Origin: Beaufortia kweichowensis
Taxonomy: Eukaryota; Chordata; Actinopteri; Cypriniformes; Gastromyzontidae
Assembly (NCBI GenBank): GCA_019155185.1
Contig: CM032815.1
Span: 1,125,001 to 1,189,000 of the forward strand
Direction: 5' to 3'
DNA: 64,000 nucleotides
Part shown: positions 12,501-32,969 of the stretch, one piece after another
Layout of the letters: each line of letters starts with the position of its first letter
Position numbering within the stretch: position 1 is the stretch's first letter
Position numbers and translations under genes: made by a program
The notes under the pieces: generated by a model
The model's input: only the letters and a program-made list of their open reading frames with translations
The model's database searches: none
Told to the model about the DNA's origin: nothing

Positions 12501-15500
12501 GCCTGAGTAGAAACACAAGCTCAGGATTATATACGATGGCGCTGAGAGCGGTTAGGACCTCAGTTGTTCAATCTGTGGTTACAGAAATAAGTTGAAGAGG
12601 TTTTAGCTGTGAACATGGGGGGGGAGCTTATCAGAAATAAAAAATTGGGCAATTCCATGCAAATGTCAACCTTACAATGAATAAATAATATTTTTACGAA
12701 AGGTTTTCATCATACTGCTTATATGTCAATATTTTGGTGTTTAAATACACATGTGAGGTCTGTCTTAAAGTTTTTAAAGCATTTTTTATGTTTAAAGCAT
12801 AATTTTTATAGTCAGAATTGTCTCATCCACAACGTTCCTCATAAATGAGCACATGTCAATTAAAATAAAAACTATTTTGTGTTCTTTGAAGAGCGATCTC
12901 TTACACATTTGTTGGGTTGTTTCCATTTATTTTAAATAGATAACTTGTGCATAGACTGATATTTTTATGTCTGGACTTAACAGGGGTTCAATAAAATGTA
13001 AACAGATGGTTCAGTATATTAAAAAATAAATACATTCTGTGATATTTCATAATTTAGGTTTTGACTAAAAAAAATTACACATCTATAATTCTCACATTAT
13101 TTATCTTCATTGTTGGTGTTCAGAAACTTCAAACAGAATCATTTGTCGATCTTAAAGACGCCATTCTTCATTCACCATCATTGTTTATAAGAAAGTCTAA
13201 ACATTCTACCTTTTGTGTTTCTAAAAATGACATCATATGAGTTTGATGAGTAAATGCTGGCACAATGTGGTATAGATCAGTCATTCAGGATCATCACTCA
13301 CATTTACCACATGCACCCCGACTAACCCCCCAGCAGAAGAGATGTAACACAACCCCCTAGATATACATGAACACAGACACACTCACAAATGCTCTGCTTC
13401 CTGTATTTGAGCTGTTCAAAGTAACCCCCAGCTGTCATTGACTGACTTTACAGCTCAACACACCATCCACACATGCAATTTCTGTTTTTTTCTCTCTCCC
13501 CCTTATTCCCTCTTTTCTTTCTCTCATTCTTTCTGAAAGGTCAGTATCTCCCATAAGCACAATTCATGCCCTGTGTAACATTAACCCTGTCTGCTTGTAT
13601 TAATAGTCCAGGGCCTTAACTGTCCCTCTGGAGTCTTCTTGTCTCCATGTGTGAATATTGTCACAGCAAGACAGTGTAATTAGGCACGACACACAGCAGA
13701 GTGTCTTCATCCTTCTCACCTGTGAGTATATTATAACAATATATAACCTCACAGACCTTCAGCTAAAAATGCAACTATATTCCAATAATGACATAATTTT
13801 TCATGTAACTTTTTTATGCAAATTTATTCATAGTGCCATCCTTCTAAAAGATATCATCCCTGGCATGTAAAGTATGGTTTAGATCATCTCGATGGGAGAT
13901 GCCTGATGATATACAGTATCTGATTAACAGTTTGTTTGTGTTACTGTTTTGTGTATTTTAGTATGGCTGGCTGGCTGGCAGTTTTGACCAATGAGCATCT
14001 AGGATGGAAATGGTTGAGATCATTGAATTCAAATAGTGAATCGTATAAATGATTTGTAAACAGCTGCTTACCACATACCTTGACGAATCTTCCCTTCACC
14101 AATCCAACATTTAATTTCTTAATTAATAAGATCTGAAAGACACAATCTTAAAGCTTGTGCTTATGCTCCACAGTTGTAAACAACAAGCCAAACATGTTTA
14201 ATCTTATTACTCTCATTCAGATTATGAATGTAGATTCCAAGATTATGCAAGTATTTAATTAGCATTATTCATTAAAAATAAATAGTGCTTTTGACAGACA
14301 TATTCATCAAACACATGAAAGTGCAACTACAATTTTTGATATTCAAATTTTTTGTCTTTTTTATTTTTTTTTTTTATTTAGAAATAACATTAACATTTTT
14401 ATTTACATTTTTTAGTTTATGTTTAATGTTATATCACAATTTGTCAAATATTTATTCTTGAGTCTTAGACTTTCCATCAGTACATAGTTTGTCAGATTAG
14501 ATTAGAATTTAACTAGTGAATAGTTAACAGGTTAAAGTCGAGTGATGTCAGTGGCCTGGAATAGGTGCATTATTCTTGGGCAGGTCTCTTTGGGGGTTCA
14601 TACTGCGATCACGTGACGAGCAGAATACACTTTCTTGGGTCAGAAATAAATGAATTAATGATAAAGAATAAATTCATCAGGAAAAACAAATATCAAATAT
14701 TTCCATAAACATCCATTGCAACATCCATGCTCACCAACGTCAATATATACGTACTGTAAACAAATCAGACAAAGCAATATTATAGACAACAATTTCTTTA
14801 GCACACATTTACAAATCTGTTTTACATGAATAAATGGAGCAAGTAAGTGTGGTTTAGATCTTTAGTTCTTTTAATAATCATTTCAATGCCATTTCTATTG
14901 TGAAAAGTTGGACAGCATTCTTTAATATGTTTTTAAACAGAAATGTTATGCAAGGTTAGCTTTTGTTCTCTGCTAATCCAGGCGGCTGTTGTTGCTTCAG
15001 TTGTCTGTCCACTTGCATTGTATCTCTTTGCATGCATAAATGTTGCATGTGTGTTTCTCTGTGGATGTGACAGAACCGATTATTCCAGCTCATGGATCTG
15101 TGCATGTGTGAATTTGTCTTTGCATATCTGTATCTCTCCATCTCTCTCTTTCCCCATCACTGTGTATTTTACATAAAGTCTATTAGTGTTTATTTTGGGG
15201 GCTATGGGTGAAGTAAACAGATTTGTGTCAGTATGTTTGTATCTTTTTCCACATTAGGGCTGCCGGGAATATTGTGAACCAGATGAAGAGAGCGGAGAAT
15301 TAGAGAGTGTTAAAGTAAATATTTACACAATAGACAATCAGTAGAACATGGATCCATAGAAAGTTTACTTGTGCGAGAGCTCTTGTGTGTTTGTTTATGC
15401 CAGCTCGATGTAGATGAGTGTTAAAGTGTGTTTTTGTGGGTGGGGGGAGGCACTGATGATGCTCTGTTGTGGTCTGTGATTTGTCTTTGTATTCCAATGT

Positions 15501-15718
15501 GTACCAGCTGCCATTTGTATTTGGAGAAGTGTTTTAGTGAGCATGTGTGTGGTGGTTCTGGTTTGGATCTTTGCCCTACATTTAATACTAACCTAGTTCA
15601 GTCAGCTGGAGTGTGTTTCTTTCCCCCGGCACATCAGCAGAATTAGCCAAATTTAACCAACTACTATCAGCCCATTCTAAACTGTGTCATTTGAAGGGCA
15701 GACGTGCCTTTGCAAAAG

Positions 15719-16126
<408 letters not shown>

Positions 16127-17697
16127 CTGTCTGTACATCTGCTGTTTGCCCCTTCCAAAGAGAACTGCATCCTGCACTTGTTGCCAATAAATATTGTATT
16201 TTTTGCTTTTTTCCAAGTATTACTTTCTTCAGATAAATTCAAAAGATAGAAATATGGGAACTGATGGATAAATAGACCCAAAGTAGAGCGACAGCAACGC
16301 TAATAGTCAGAGAAACAGAGAGAGAGGTTACAGTTGGAGATTCACATCAAATACTAAATGTGTATCTGTCTAGATTCTATGACAACCAGTCACCTGGCAA
16401 CAAGATAGACAAAAGCTTGGTTCCCTTGGAAACCAAATGTGTCTGTCAGTCTCTTGAAAGAGAAAATTGGTCAGTGATGGCGGTAGTGTTTGTGTGTCAG
16501 TGTGTGTTCATCAGGGCTAGAAGAAAAGAGAAAAAAAAAGAGAACTGTTACAGAATCTCTTTCAGTAAATGTTTGAGCGCCTGCAAAGCAAACAGCAGTT
16601 TATTCCCTGTTCCTCACTTGTGTCTCTTTATATGAGAGTCCCAAACTAAATTCTGAGTCACTCTGTGAAATGTCATACTGGCAGCAATTAGACTTATGCT
16701 AATGAAAACAAATGAAAAATAGTCTCTGTTCATTTGTACATGTTTCTCTTTGTTTCATGTTGTTCTATGACTATAAACTAACCTTTGTTCTAGTCCTTGG
16801 AATAGACACAAAGAAAGAGATCTAATTTTTTAACTCTTCTCATCTGAAATCAGAGTTATTTTCCATCACAACCACGTCGAGAGACGCGGACGATGTTCCC
16901 AGTTATCACCCCAGGCAACAACCTTAACGGTTTCTAAAAACTCATCACGTTGTGTCTGGTTAAGATAAACGTGTGACACTGAAAAGCCAGTAAACGTTCA
17001 CAGAATCAGATCTGGAAACTATTTCACATTTCTGTGTTGATATGATTCTCTCAATGAGAAAAGCTTTAACCCATTCAGATGCATTCGTTCTAATATGCTT
17101 TAAAAATGTTGCCAAAGTCTTGCCTGCACACAATGAAGGCTTGGAGTATTTCCTGACCTCAGAAGACATTTCCAAAAAGTCTTCTCATGAGACCAGATCT
17201 CTCTCAAGCTATCAACGGCACGTCTGCCTTTGATTTCCATGAGTAGTTGCTCATCCGCAGAGGTCAAAGTTTATTAGACAATCTTGCCAAGGAAACCAGC
17301 TAAACAAAGACTTAGGTGACCTTAAAGCTCTTGACTACTAAATTAGCGGCCATTCACATATCTGTTTGAACGGTGTGCTGTTTTGAAACGGTCTGGTGAC
17401 TGATGAGATCATGGGGAGCAGAGGGTGAGATTCAGAGGATTAGGCAAGAAAGCACACATGAGAGTTTGGCAAGAGGTCAGAGTTCCTCCTGGCTCTTCAC
17501 TGATTACAACATTATCCCTGCTTAGCATTACACTTATGAGTTTCTTCCAAGGTGTGTCGGAGAACGACCAAAAGGGATATATATTGAGAAAGATTATTTC
17601 ACATGATCCTTGCGTGAAACGAACTGTAATCGGAAAATGGTCTTAAACACTCAATTAATACATCATAATACAAAAAAAAAATATTTTCTTTCCTCTA
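16127..17697. other. Intergenic sequence, nothing recognised
   Basis: No ORF with a recognisable motif, no RNA gene and no clear repeat was seen. Short purine runs occur near 16529-16545. Confidence 0.5.
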
Positions 17698-17710
17698 CAG
17701 GTATTTATCT

Positions 17711-17852
17711 AGCACTGCAAAACATTGTAAACTTAGTAAAGCACTTCTTAGTACTATTGTTGCTTCTGATGTGTCGCTTCATTGTCTCCTAATGTTTGTA
17801 ATTCGCTTTGGATAAAAGCGTCAGCTAAATGCCTAAATGTATGAAATGTAAT
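17711..17852 (+). repeat. SINE-type interspersed repeat, copy 2
   Basis: This copy is nearly identical to 9478-9592 across AAAACATTGTAAACTTAG, AAGCACTTCTTAGTACTA and the GCTTTGGATAAAAGCGTC-type tail. About 27 extra bases lie between the CTTAGTACTA block and the tail. It sits about 40 bp upstream of the Tc1-like element. Confidence 0.75.
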
Positions 17853-17889
17853 GTACTGTATGTCAGGGACCAAAAATATGGTTTATATA

Positions 17890-18376
17890 TACACAGTATC
17901 AGTCAAAAGTTAAGACATGATTGTCAAAAATGTTTCTTAAGATGTTGAAAATCAGTTTGAAATGACTTTTGTAGACAAAAATATAATTGTTCCAACACAT
18001 TAATTTATATTAATTTATATATATTTTTAAAAAATAATTTTAAATGGATTACCTGGAGCAAATAATGAAAAAGCAGCCAGTAAGAGTCCAGATAGAAATT
18101 CCTTCAGTGCTGTTTTAAAAAGCTTCTCAGGTTAAGACGTCAAAAAAATGTCAAGAATATGATTTTGCTAATTCTAGACAAAGCGTGACTTCTTTTAAAG
18201 ATGATCAAATATAACATAGTTTTCATTTATTTTAGGTGCTTTTAGTCACAACATAATTCCCACAGTTACAATTGTGTTATTTCATGGTTTTGATGAGTTA
18301 TTACTATTCTAAAATGTGGAAATAAAATCTAAACAACAGTGCTTCAGTGTTTCCAAACTTTTGACTGGTACTGTAT
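17890..18376. mobile_element. Tc1/mariner-type non-autonomous element (about 485 bp)
   Basis: The left end reads ACAGTATCAGTCAAAAGTTA. The right end, reverse-complemented, reads ACAGTACCAGTCAAAAGTTT. These are matching terminal inverted repeats of the CAGTnnCAGTCAAAAGTTT type found on fish Tc1-like elements, and both ends sit in TATA-rich flanks consistent with TA insertion. The interior has no transposase frame. The element is therefore a short deletion derivative or MITE. Confidence 0.7.
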
Positions 18377-19134
18377 ATTATATGAATCGTTATCTGTATG
18401 TCCTTGAATCATTTTTAATTAAGGAGTTATGAATGAACTGTAGCCACACATGCTGCGATACTGACTTGCCACTTCACACCGCTGGGTTGGATCCTCACGA
18501 CAAATTAAGATCTGAATAACTGCTATTCACTATAGACTGCCATTGAACTACTGAATGGTTTTCAAATAATTTATCATGTTGTGTGAATTTTGTATGATCT
18601 GAAGTCTTTTTAGAAGTACTGTACTAAAATGTTTTCTGTTGAAGGTTTATATGGTTGTTGCTGACTTTCTAAGATCATAAAAGTATTAACACCTAAAGCT
18701 TATTCCTTTACATCTTTAAAGCTCAATGCTTCCAATTTATCTCAATTGAAATTGAAAATTTCTCAATTGAAATCGTAAAAACTACTTGTTTAATCTCCAC
18801 ATCATCTAATCATTTGTGCACAATTTCTTATTGTTTCGAATGAATTGCAAATGCTTTAGTACATTCATAGAGTTGATTATTGCACTTACTAATGTGCAAA
18901 TTTTAAGAAAAACTGTAACTTTAATGTGCTTTAATCAATCAGTGTGAATGCATGAAGTAAAACATAATACAGTAAAATTTCTATGGGTGTCTCTCTCAGC
19001 TTGGAAAATCATCTTTAACCATCTTTAACCAAATGGTCTACAGATTTTATAAATATATCATAAAAGTAGTCTGTAAAAAACAGAAGTTGAAATAATTTAT
19101 GCGCTTGTTGATCCAAGACAGAAAGTCATTGTTT

Positions 19135-19197
19135 GTAATAAAACAAAGATGAGTAAATAATGACAGAATTTTCATTTTTGCTGAATTAATCCTTTAA
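19135..19197 (-). repeat. Fragment of TTAA foldback interspersed repeat
   Basis: Reverse-complemented, the end reads TTAAAGGATTAATTCAGC and continues with ATGAAAATTCTGTCATTATT and TACTCATC. This matches the ends of the elements at 39440, 40025 and 45148. Confidence 0.6.
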
Positions 19198-19559
19198 GAT
19201 GGTTTAGTGGGTTGGCCAGCTGTTCTCCCAACTACTCAAAACCTCTCTAAATCCATTAAAAGAGACCAGCTTAACCAGCTCAGAGGCCAGGCCTGGAGCC
19301 CAGTTAACGGCTGGTATTAGCTGTTTATTTCAGTAGATCTCTCTCTCTTTCTTTTTCAGTTTGCATTTGTCTCAGTAACTGAGCTACAGTACCAGCTGTC
19401 TCCTGCCTGCCCATCATTGTAAAAGTCAGACACGTTCACGTCTGCGTCTTTACTAATGTCACCGTGTCTCACGGTCTCCTGTCAAAACAGAGATAAAAAA
19501 CAACATGGACAAACTCTGCTGCAACAGGCAGCAACTCCGTCGCCCCTGAACTCCTCAAG

Positions 19560-19880
19560 TCAAACAGCAACGCGGCGTTAAAGAGAAACAAATGGCAATT
19601 TGCTATTTCATTATTTCTGTGCCTTTATCTGCCTGTATTAAGTCATTATTTACCTCAGAGGAAAAGGCTCGAGATTTCTCACGGATGGAGGGGGCGGGAG
19701 GCGTGAGAAGGTAGAGCGAACAATGGGGAGAAAAAAATATTTCATTTAGCACAAGCTTTTAGAGAGGCAGCTTTCATTTATTTGTGGTGACTTTCTCCGG
19801 GCCAATTAAAGTGGCACCCGGGGAAAATGTAGCCAGAGAGATGAATGTCAATATTTGCTCTGCTGTACCGACACTCACAA
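19560..19880. promoter_or_regulatory. Candidate conserved non-coding element
   Basis: This is a non-repetitive stretch with balanced composition and dense homeodomain-like and paired-type words (CAATTAAAG, ATTTACCTCAG, CCCGGGGAAAA), unlike the AT-rich flanks. It contains no ORF. The call is by look only. No cross-species alignment was possible. Confidence 0.2.
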
Positions 19881-20359
19881 CAACACACACTCGCACATCA
19901 CACAGTAATTCCCCGGCAGAATGATTAGGTCAATAAACTACTAACCTACACGGCCTGCCCAAATACACACACACAATCTCGGAGAGCCATGAGACGAACA
20001 TTTACAGTCCTGGTGCATGAGAATAGATTACAAATATCTAACTTCTTTTAGTTTAGAATCACACTACAAGTAATCATTTACTTAATAAGGTTCAAGGTTT
20101 ATTTAGATATTAATAGAAATGTTTTATTTGTTGCTTTCAACAGTCAACTTTGGCATATTTAGTGTTTGTTGGGGCAGTGTGAACTGGTCTGTACATTCTT
20201 CAGTTATCTCATCCGCCCGAATAAAAACGCTCATTCAACGGATTTTCCTCGACATACTCGACTGCACACAAAAGCACTTTCACCTTTAGCACACGACGGG
20301 AGGCACCGTTTCCCAAACACAGCTCTATTTATTTCCGTCTGTAAAGGAGCCCTGGGCAG

Positions 20360-20640
20360 CTCCTCGTAATGATTATATTTTTAATTAGTTTGCCGTAAAC
20401 TATTAAGAGACCTCGAAAACCCGAATCCTAATCAGAAACAACAGAAGCTTAAACTGCCCTCGGTCCATTTTGCTGTAATAATGCACACCTTTGGAGAGGC
20501 TTATTGTGGAAAAACTCCTGATTCTTTATCAGACTTTAATTAAACTTTTTTTGTACATTTTTACTGGAGCGGCATTGGGATAAAAAGAAACGTGTGGGGG
20601 TATTTTTGTGTGTTAACAGACATCGTTTTTGCTTGCCAGG
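20360..20640. promoter_or_regulatory. Candidate homeodomain-rich conserved non-coding element
   Basis: Homeodomain cores are clustered: TAATGATTA, TTAATTAG, GTAATAATG, TTTAATTAAAC and GTTAATTAACC, within a unique-looking stretch. It could be an enhancer for efnb3 or kdm6b. The evidence is motif density alone. Confidence 0.22.
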
Positions 20641-23600
20641 AGTTAATTAACCTTTGGGTTTGACAGATATCAGTGTGTACAACATGTGAACGTCTTTACA
20701 AGCGCATCCCACAACTTTTGGCTGTTTGGCTGCAGAAATGTGTTTTTTCCAGGGTCTGTCGGTGGGATCAAAACATTAAAATCATTTTTATTCAGATTTG
20801 CTGTTGGGGTTGGATTAAGGGTTTGTCATCCTGTCATCTCATCAGCGTTAGGTGGGCTTGATGCGAGACAGAACGTTTGGGTTGAATTGCGGTGACGACG
20901 CAAAATGACAGAAGTGTTGTGTTTTCATCCTGAGAGCAGATAAAGCTGTTGTGATTATAGTTTGTTTTGATGTTTCATTACATTTAAAATTACAATGACA
21001 ACGCACCAAGTCGTCGTTCTGAAAGAAAATGTAACTGCGCGTTGAAACGGTTTCCAGATTTGGCGCTTAGATACAGCTGAATAGAATCGGTTAAACAAAA
21101 GCATTGTTTGATCGCGACGGTGCACCTGTCTGGTTTACAAACCTGTCTACCTCTCGCTGTCTCGCAGCTTCAATAGGTCCATCTGCTGTTGATTATGTAC
21201 ACAACCCACCTTGTCAAAGTGTCACAAATAGAAAGTGATAGAGAGCAGACTTCTAATACAACCGTTGACTAATATCATGTGCCATGTCTATTATGACCGG
21301 CTGATATTCTTGTTTTTTTCCAGTCCTTTAGCAACAAGCTGCTTTTAAGAATGAATGAATATGTAAAAAATCATTTTATATTAAATGTAAACAGAAAATA
21401 TATCCATTGATTGTTTTCATGTAGAAATAAAATGTCTGTTTATCAACCAAGCAGAATAAACAGGTAAAAGATTTACACGCAATCATTTTTCTGTTTAAAA
21501 GCTACTTGAAGTTAGCTGTATGTGTATGTATTAAATGTGTGTTGAACGCTTTCGATGATGCGCTGTCTGGACCATGAGGACATCTTGAAGCTATTAACAT
21601 TTCATCTGTCTTTCATCTTTTAGGATAGAGAAAAGAAGAGCGAGACGGAGAGGGAAGGACATACAGCGCTTGGAGTGGTAAAGATGTTTGCGCGTGCACA
21701 GGCTCCGAGCCGGTGGTTCTTGAGGATGAAGAGATTGTTTCCAACATGCTACAGATGAGATGCTCCTCATCCCTTTCTCAGTATGTATGAAAGAAAGAAC
21801 ATCAAGATGAAAGGCGTCTGAAGTGTTTGAAAAATGGACTTTGAAATAGAAATGGTCCTGGGCAGCTTATGTAAGAGACGGAAGGTAGATGAAAGTGCGG
21901 TGGATGGATTAGAAACGAACAATGCCCGAGTAGCTCAGGAGATGATTGGTCAACATCAGATACATCACCGGCGGCGAGGCCATTAGAAATGAACATACTG
22001 TACTAATATACTAATGATAAAAAGAGCAACTTTGTGAAGCCATTGTGATACAATTTCTGTTTGCCTCATACGCAGTTAAAAAGATGTAGGAGTGGGAGGA
22101 TAATAACTGATTTGCAGAAAATGATTTGCAGGTGCAATACTAAATTCTAAGTAAAACACGTTTTTTAAGCATTCAGGATCTACTTGTAAGCGTGATCCGT
22201 TTGACTGACAGTACACATCTGAGATGAAAGAAATAAGATGATGGGAGAGATGACGGAAAGAGACGGCACTTATTAGAGATCGGGGGCCAAATGGATGGAA
22301 AGGTGGTCGTAAATATTGATATAGTAAAACAACTAGATTTGCATTATAAGGAAATGCTTATGTTTGCAAAGCAGCAACACATAACTTTGCTTCCAGCCTT
22401 TGCACTGTAGTGGAAACTAGATAAACTGATGTCAAATTTTTATTCAGTATGCAAATAAAAGCCAAAGCTTAAAACTGCATATTAGTACCCAAAGGTTATA
22501 GTAATGTCATTGCAGTGAGTCTAGTCTAATAATGTAAGTTGGATTTTTGAACAATAATAAAAAATGTTTTTTTTAAACAAAAAATAGATGAGCGCACTGC
22601 TGAAATTCTAAATGCAATCCTTTGGAAAAGTGTTTCCAGAGTATTCTTCTGATGCAGCAAACACTACAAGGATGTAAAATAAATTTAAATATGAAAAAGT
22701 TTTCTGAAGGTCTCAGGAGATTATGACACTGCGAGTTCACCGCATTACCCTTCCTCAAAGCGGTGCAGCACACATCTGTTTTTCCAGTCACCTTCATGAA
22801 AAACAACACCACCATCTCAAGTATAATCAGCAGTGAAAATCAGCCATTGTTTGCGCTGAAAAGCTCTGCCAGATTATACCAGTAAACTTCTGTCGGTTCT
22901 GTAAACAGCAATCAAAATCACAAGAATCAGAACCACGGATTCATCAAATAAACATCTTTGATCTGCCACTTATCTAGTCTCATTTCAGTTCTGTCCCTCG
23001 TTAAAGAATTTCACTCCACTTTGCTATGTGCAGTATTTTTAGTTAATGCCCAAATATCCGGTTGGCTCAAAACACGGGTGTGAAATTCAGAATGTTAGCA
23101 AGACTGTGAGGTTACAAGTGCACCGGCTTTTTCATTCTTTAGATCAAAAATATGAGGAAAGATAACTTATGTTATATATTGTATGAATTAAATTGATCTG
23201 GAGATGAAAGGGCAGCTTATCCTCATGTGGTCACCTCGGCTGAAAGAACTGACAACTGATTTTATTTCTCCAAAGTTTGCTGTTGTTTTCTGGGAGCCTC
23301 CCAAGACATGCAGATGAGTCATAAATCATTTTTGATGGTTCTATCAGACAGGTGAATCTCACAGAAACTCTCAAGAAATGTCAGGGTGATTTTTCAAAAG
23401 AGAATTGTGCAGAAAATTATATTTCTGCAACGTATTTTATCGTCGCTGTGTCGCTGTATGAGAAGATGATTTTGAACATCTATTTTGCATTACAGTAATA
23501 AAAACTTATGTCAAAAACAGGCTTCAACAAAAAAAATTGCACTTTCTTTCTTTTAGATATTGGTGTTAAATAGGACCCAGCCATTTCTTTATGAGATTCC

Positions 23601-26600
23601 CCGAGACGGAGAGTAAAAACTTGGCAAACGACATGTTGGCAGATGCCCTTCAGGAAGCGGCGATATTAAAATACACTTCGTAACGCTCATAAACAAACAC
23701 GCAGCGCTCATATCTGCCAACCAATGTGTTGTTTTATTGTTTTGGTTGAACTATTCCTCTTTTCACTGCTCTCATATGAATATTTTGGAGACCGGACGGG
23801 TGGTGATTTTTTTCTCTTGGATGCAGAGCTGTGTGGTTTCAGCACTGAAGTGCTTGTGACTTCATAAAACTGAAGGTCATAAAGTCAAGCAGGGACTCAC
23901 GGCGCTCTGACAGTTCTCACTGAGAGACTATGACCTTCCTCCACCCAGGGTTGATTTGTGGTCAACTGGAGCACTGGCGTATGTGTCCGTTCTGGGACTC
24001 GGGCGTGTGTTGAAGGTCAGACGGAGTTCAGGCATGCAGACTGCTGGTTTTCACAAGCATCTGCTGCTGTTTTTAGCACTAATGCCACAGCAATCATGAA
24101 CCTTCTTCTGATCAGCCATTCCATGCCTGATTGCATCTGCTTTTTCATTTCCTCTTTCTTTCCTCACATCTTTTCCTCTCTCTCTCAAGAGAAGCGATAG
24201 TCTGTCTTCGGTCTTCTCGTGGCACCCGGGCTTCATCGTTATTAATCTTTTGTATCTCCAAACCAAACAGTGTGGAATCTGCAAACAAGTGTCGCGGTCT
24301 TTTCTTGGATTATTAATTGCCAATATGTAAACACGTCACGGTATATTTGAGCAGTGCTCACAGAGGAAGCGTCTCCTTTGGCTCTCTGAGGTTTATCCTG
24401 TCGTGGCATCATGGGTAAATTAATTTGCATGATGATTGGAGTCTCTCATCTGTAATAATACCCGGAGCTCTCTCAGGTTTCTGCACGCCAGACTGTGCCA
24501 GACATACAGTATAGACATGGTGTTTTAACTTCAAGAACCTCCAACAAACAAGCAACGGTTGTTTTTTTAAATAAAACGATCAGCAGTTTGCATAGTTTCT
24601 CAATGTGACTTTTTTGTGTTTGTGGAATAGCAGGATGACCTTCTGCATTTGCTGAAATGTGCAGTTTAGCTGAGGTCCTTTATTTATCTTATGGGTGTCA
24701 GGGGAATGATTGTGTTTAAACTTGTGGTTGTTAAGACTTCAATGTTCTTAATTATACATGAGAGACGGCATGAAATAAATGAATATATGTGACACTGTCT
24801 GAAAATCTAACAAGCATTTGATTTCATCTCATTTCACTATGATTAAATCTTACTCGGTCAATATTAAAGATATCAGGGTTGTATTTTTTACAGAATGTTC
24901 TTAACATCATTTAAGATAAGATTTTATGTAGAAAACCGTAAATCACAAAAAAATAGCTTCAGCTGGGTTTTCACAGGCATTTTTTAGATTGCAGTGTTCA
25001 GTATGTACTAAACGGTACGCTGTTAACACAGAATGCATTCAGTCTGACAAAATAAAAACTACCTTTCCCTCTAAAGCTGTTGTTAAGTCAGACGGGAGGA
25101 GACAAGAGCAGCTGCAAAACACTTGCTGTGTAAAGAATTACAGTCTTGAGATTAGACATTACAGAGATTGTGATGTAAGCGTGGTCACTCATTAGCTCTC
25201 CAGAACATGATATACAGTCATCTCCTGATTCTAATCACCCTCTTAATGAACGATACCCTGTTTGATGTACGTCTGCTCTGGTAACATCGTTGGATTGTGA
25301 GATTTTGTGTGTGCGCTCGTGCACTTCTTTAATAACCTTTGTGTGACCTCTCCGCCCGTCTCCGTCCCCGCTCCTCTCCTCCTCTGCTCCTCCTATCTAA
25401 TTACACATCTACTGTACAGTTGTCACGTAGTTCACCCATCTGATGACCTGAATAAAAGCAATTAAATACAGAGCACTCGCTCCCCTTCCCTCCCACAAGG
25501 GTTCTCCTCTCTCTTTCGTGCCCTCCTTCTCGCTCCTCACCGAAATGTTAATTCCTTAAAGCGCGGTAAGAAAACAAGGCCAACTATGTCATTATGGAAA
25601 TGTCATTACTGGCTTCCACCCATGACACTTGATGTGTATGTTCACTTTGTGCTGCTTTAACAACTGGTTCAACAGTGGGAGATAAATGAATGTGATATTA
25701 TGAACTAAACTAAATACTCTTGGTAATTATGTTATACTGACGCTTGTGAACTGTAGACGCCCTGTAATGAAATGTTTCTCCGTCTGGCCTGTAGTTTGTT
25801 CACTGTTTTGCATATACACATAATGATCTAATATTAGGACGACAAAGTTGAGGTCAAATTTCTGCCAGAAAATAGACAATTAGGCCTATTATTGAGGCCA
25901 TTAAGATTTTTTGCATTGTGAATTAAGACCACGTTACCCTCCGTCGTTACGATAATTCTTCCATTTTATTTTTGTACGTTTTGTAGTTTCCATTATTCTC
26001 TTCAGAATCTCATTGCTGTAGTACAATCTTTGTTTTGTACTTCAGTCTGCATTAAGGCAACTTTACAAATACTGCCACTGTGTATACAAACCTGTAAATA
26101 CTTCATTTAAATAATGAATGATGTGAATATTCTAATTAATATCACGCGCAAAACCGTTTTGCCCCTAAAATAGGAAAACGTAAATGTAACTGTAATTAAA
26201 ATGTCAGAATGCAAATATCTGAAAGGTCTTAATTTTCAATCCTGAATGTGTCGTTCCTTTCAATATCTTTTCATTGTTAAATGACTTTCTTTTATCCCAG
26301 CTTATTAATGCAGAGATATAAATAAACCATAGCAGTCAGCAACATACATCATTAGTAGAGACTAATAATTCTCTAAGTTTAGGGTGGGACTGTACTGTAT
26401 CTTTTTGTCCATCAAAAGATAGATTTGATATTTGGGAAACATGCTGAAAAATCACCATTTCCATTTGGTGTTATAGAAATGACATACTTCATCTTCAACT
26501 CAGACATGTTAAGCTTTGTGTGTGATCGTACATAAAAGTGAAACAACAAAAGACAAAAAACTTGACCTCAGCTAAATTGCTTGACAGACATCTTGTGTGT

Positions 26601-26739
26601 TCCCTTTGCCGGTATCGCGTTCCTTCGTTCTTGTCTTGAAGCGCAGCAGATGGTTCATTCTTCATGGATATCAGGTCACAAGTGTCACATCTCTCTTTCA
26701 ATAGTCTCTTCTTCTGTATGACGATTGTAAACCCATTAT

Positions 26740-26960
26740 GACTAAAGAGCCTGCAGTTGGCAGATTAAAGGGGCACCTGCTCGCCCTCCGAGTGCCACAG
26801 CGGGGGACGCCGAGCCGTGCCCTCTGAGCGCTCTGTGCCCGGATGGCGGCAGGGAGACAAGGACTTGACCTTCTGCTAAACAATGAGAAAAATTCGTTAG
26901 GAAAAAAAGACCTGAGAAATAATTATATCGGCTCTCGCGGCCAACTGAAGTGAAAATTGA
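26740..26960. promoter_or_regulatory. GC-rich island next to a (GA)n tract
   Basis: A clearly GC-rich block (CACCTGCTCGCC, GGGGGACGCCGAGCC, GGATGGCGGCAGGG) stands out in AT-rich surroundings and lies directly upstream of the 120-bp GA run. No convincing exon was found in it. It could be an enhancer, a distal promoter or an unannotated non-coding RNA start. Confidence 0.25.
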
Positions 26961-26992
26961 AAAGATGGGCGAGTTTGTCTCCTGACACATCC

Positions 26993-32969
<5,977 letters not shown>

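Larger units (their letters stand above)
7991..15718. other. Intergenic sequence with no gene seen
   Basis: This is AT-rich sequence with scattered CA/TG runs (for example 10096-10110, 10231-10242 and 10565-10575). It has a CpG-richer patch around 8520-8575 with several ACGTC words, a short tandem repeat at 9068-9105 and a SINE-type copy at 9478-9592. All ORFs are under 105 codons, and none has a recognisable motif or a splice context that I would support. Confidence 0.6.
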
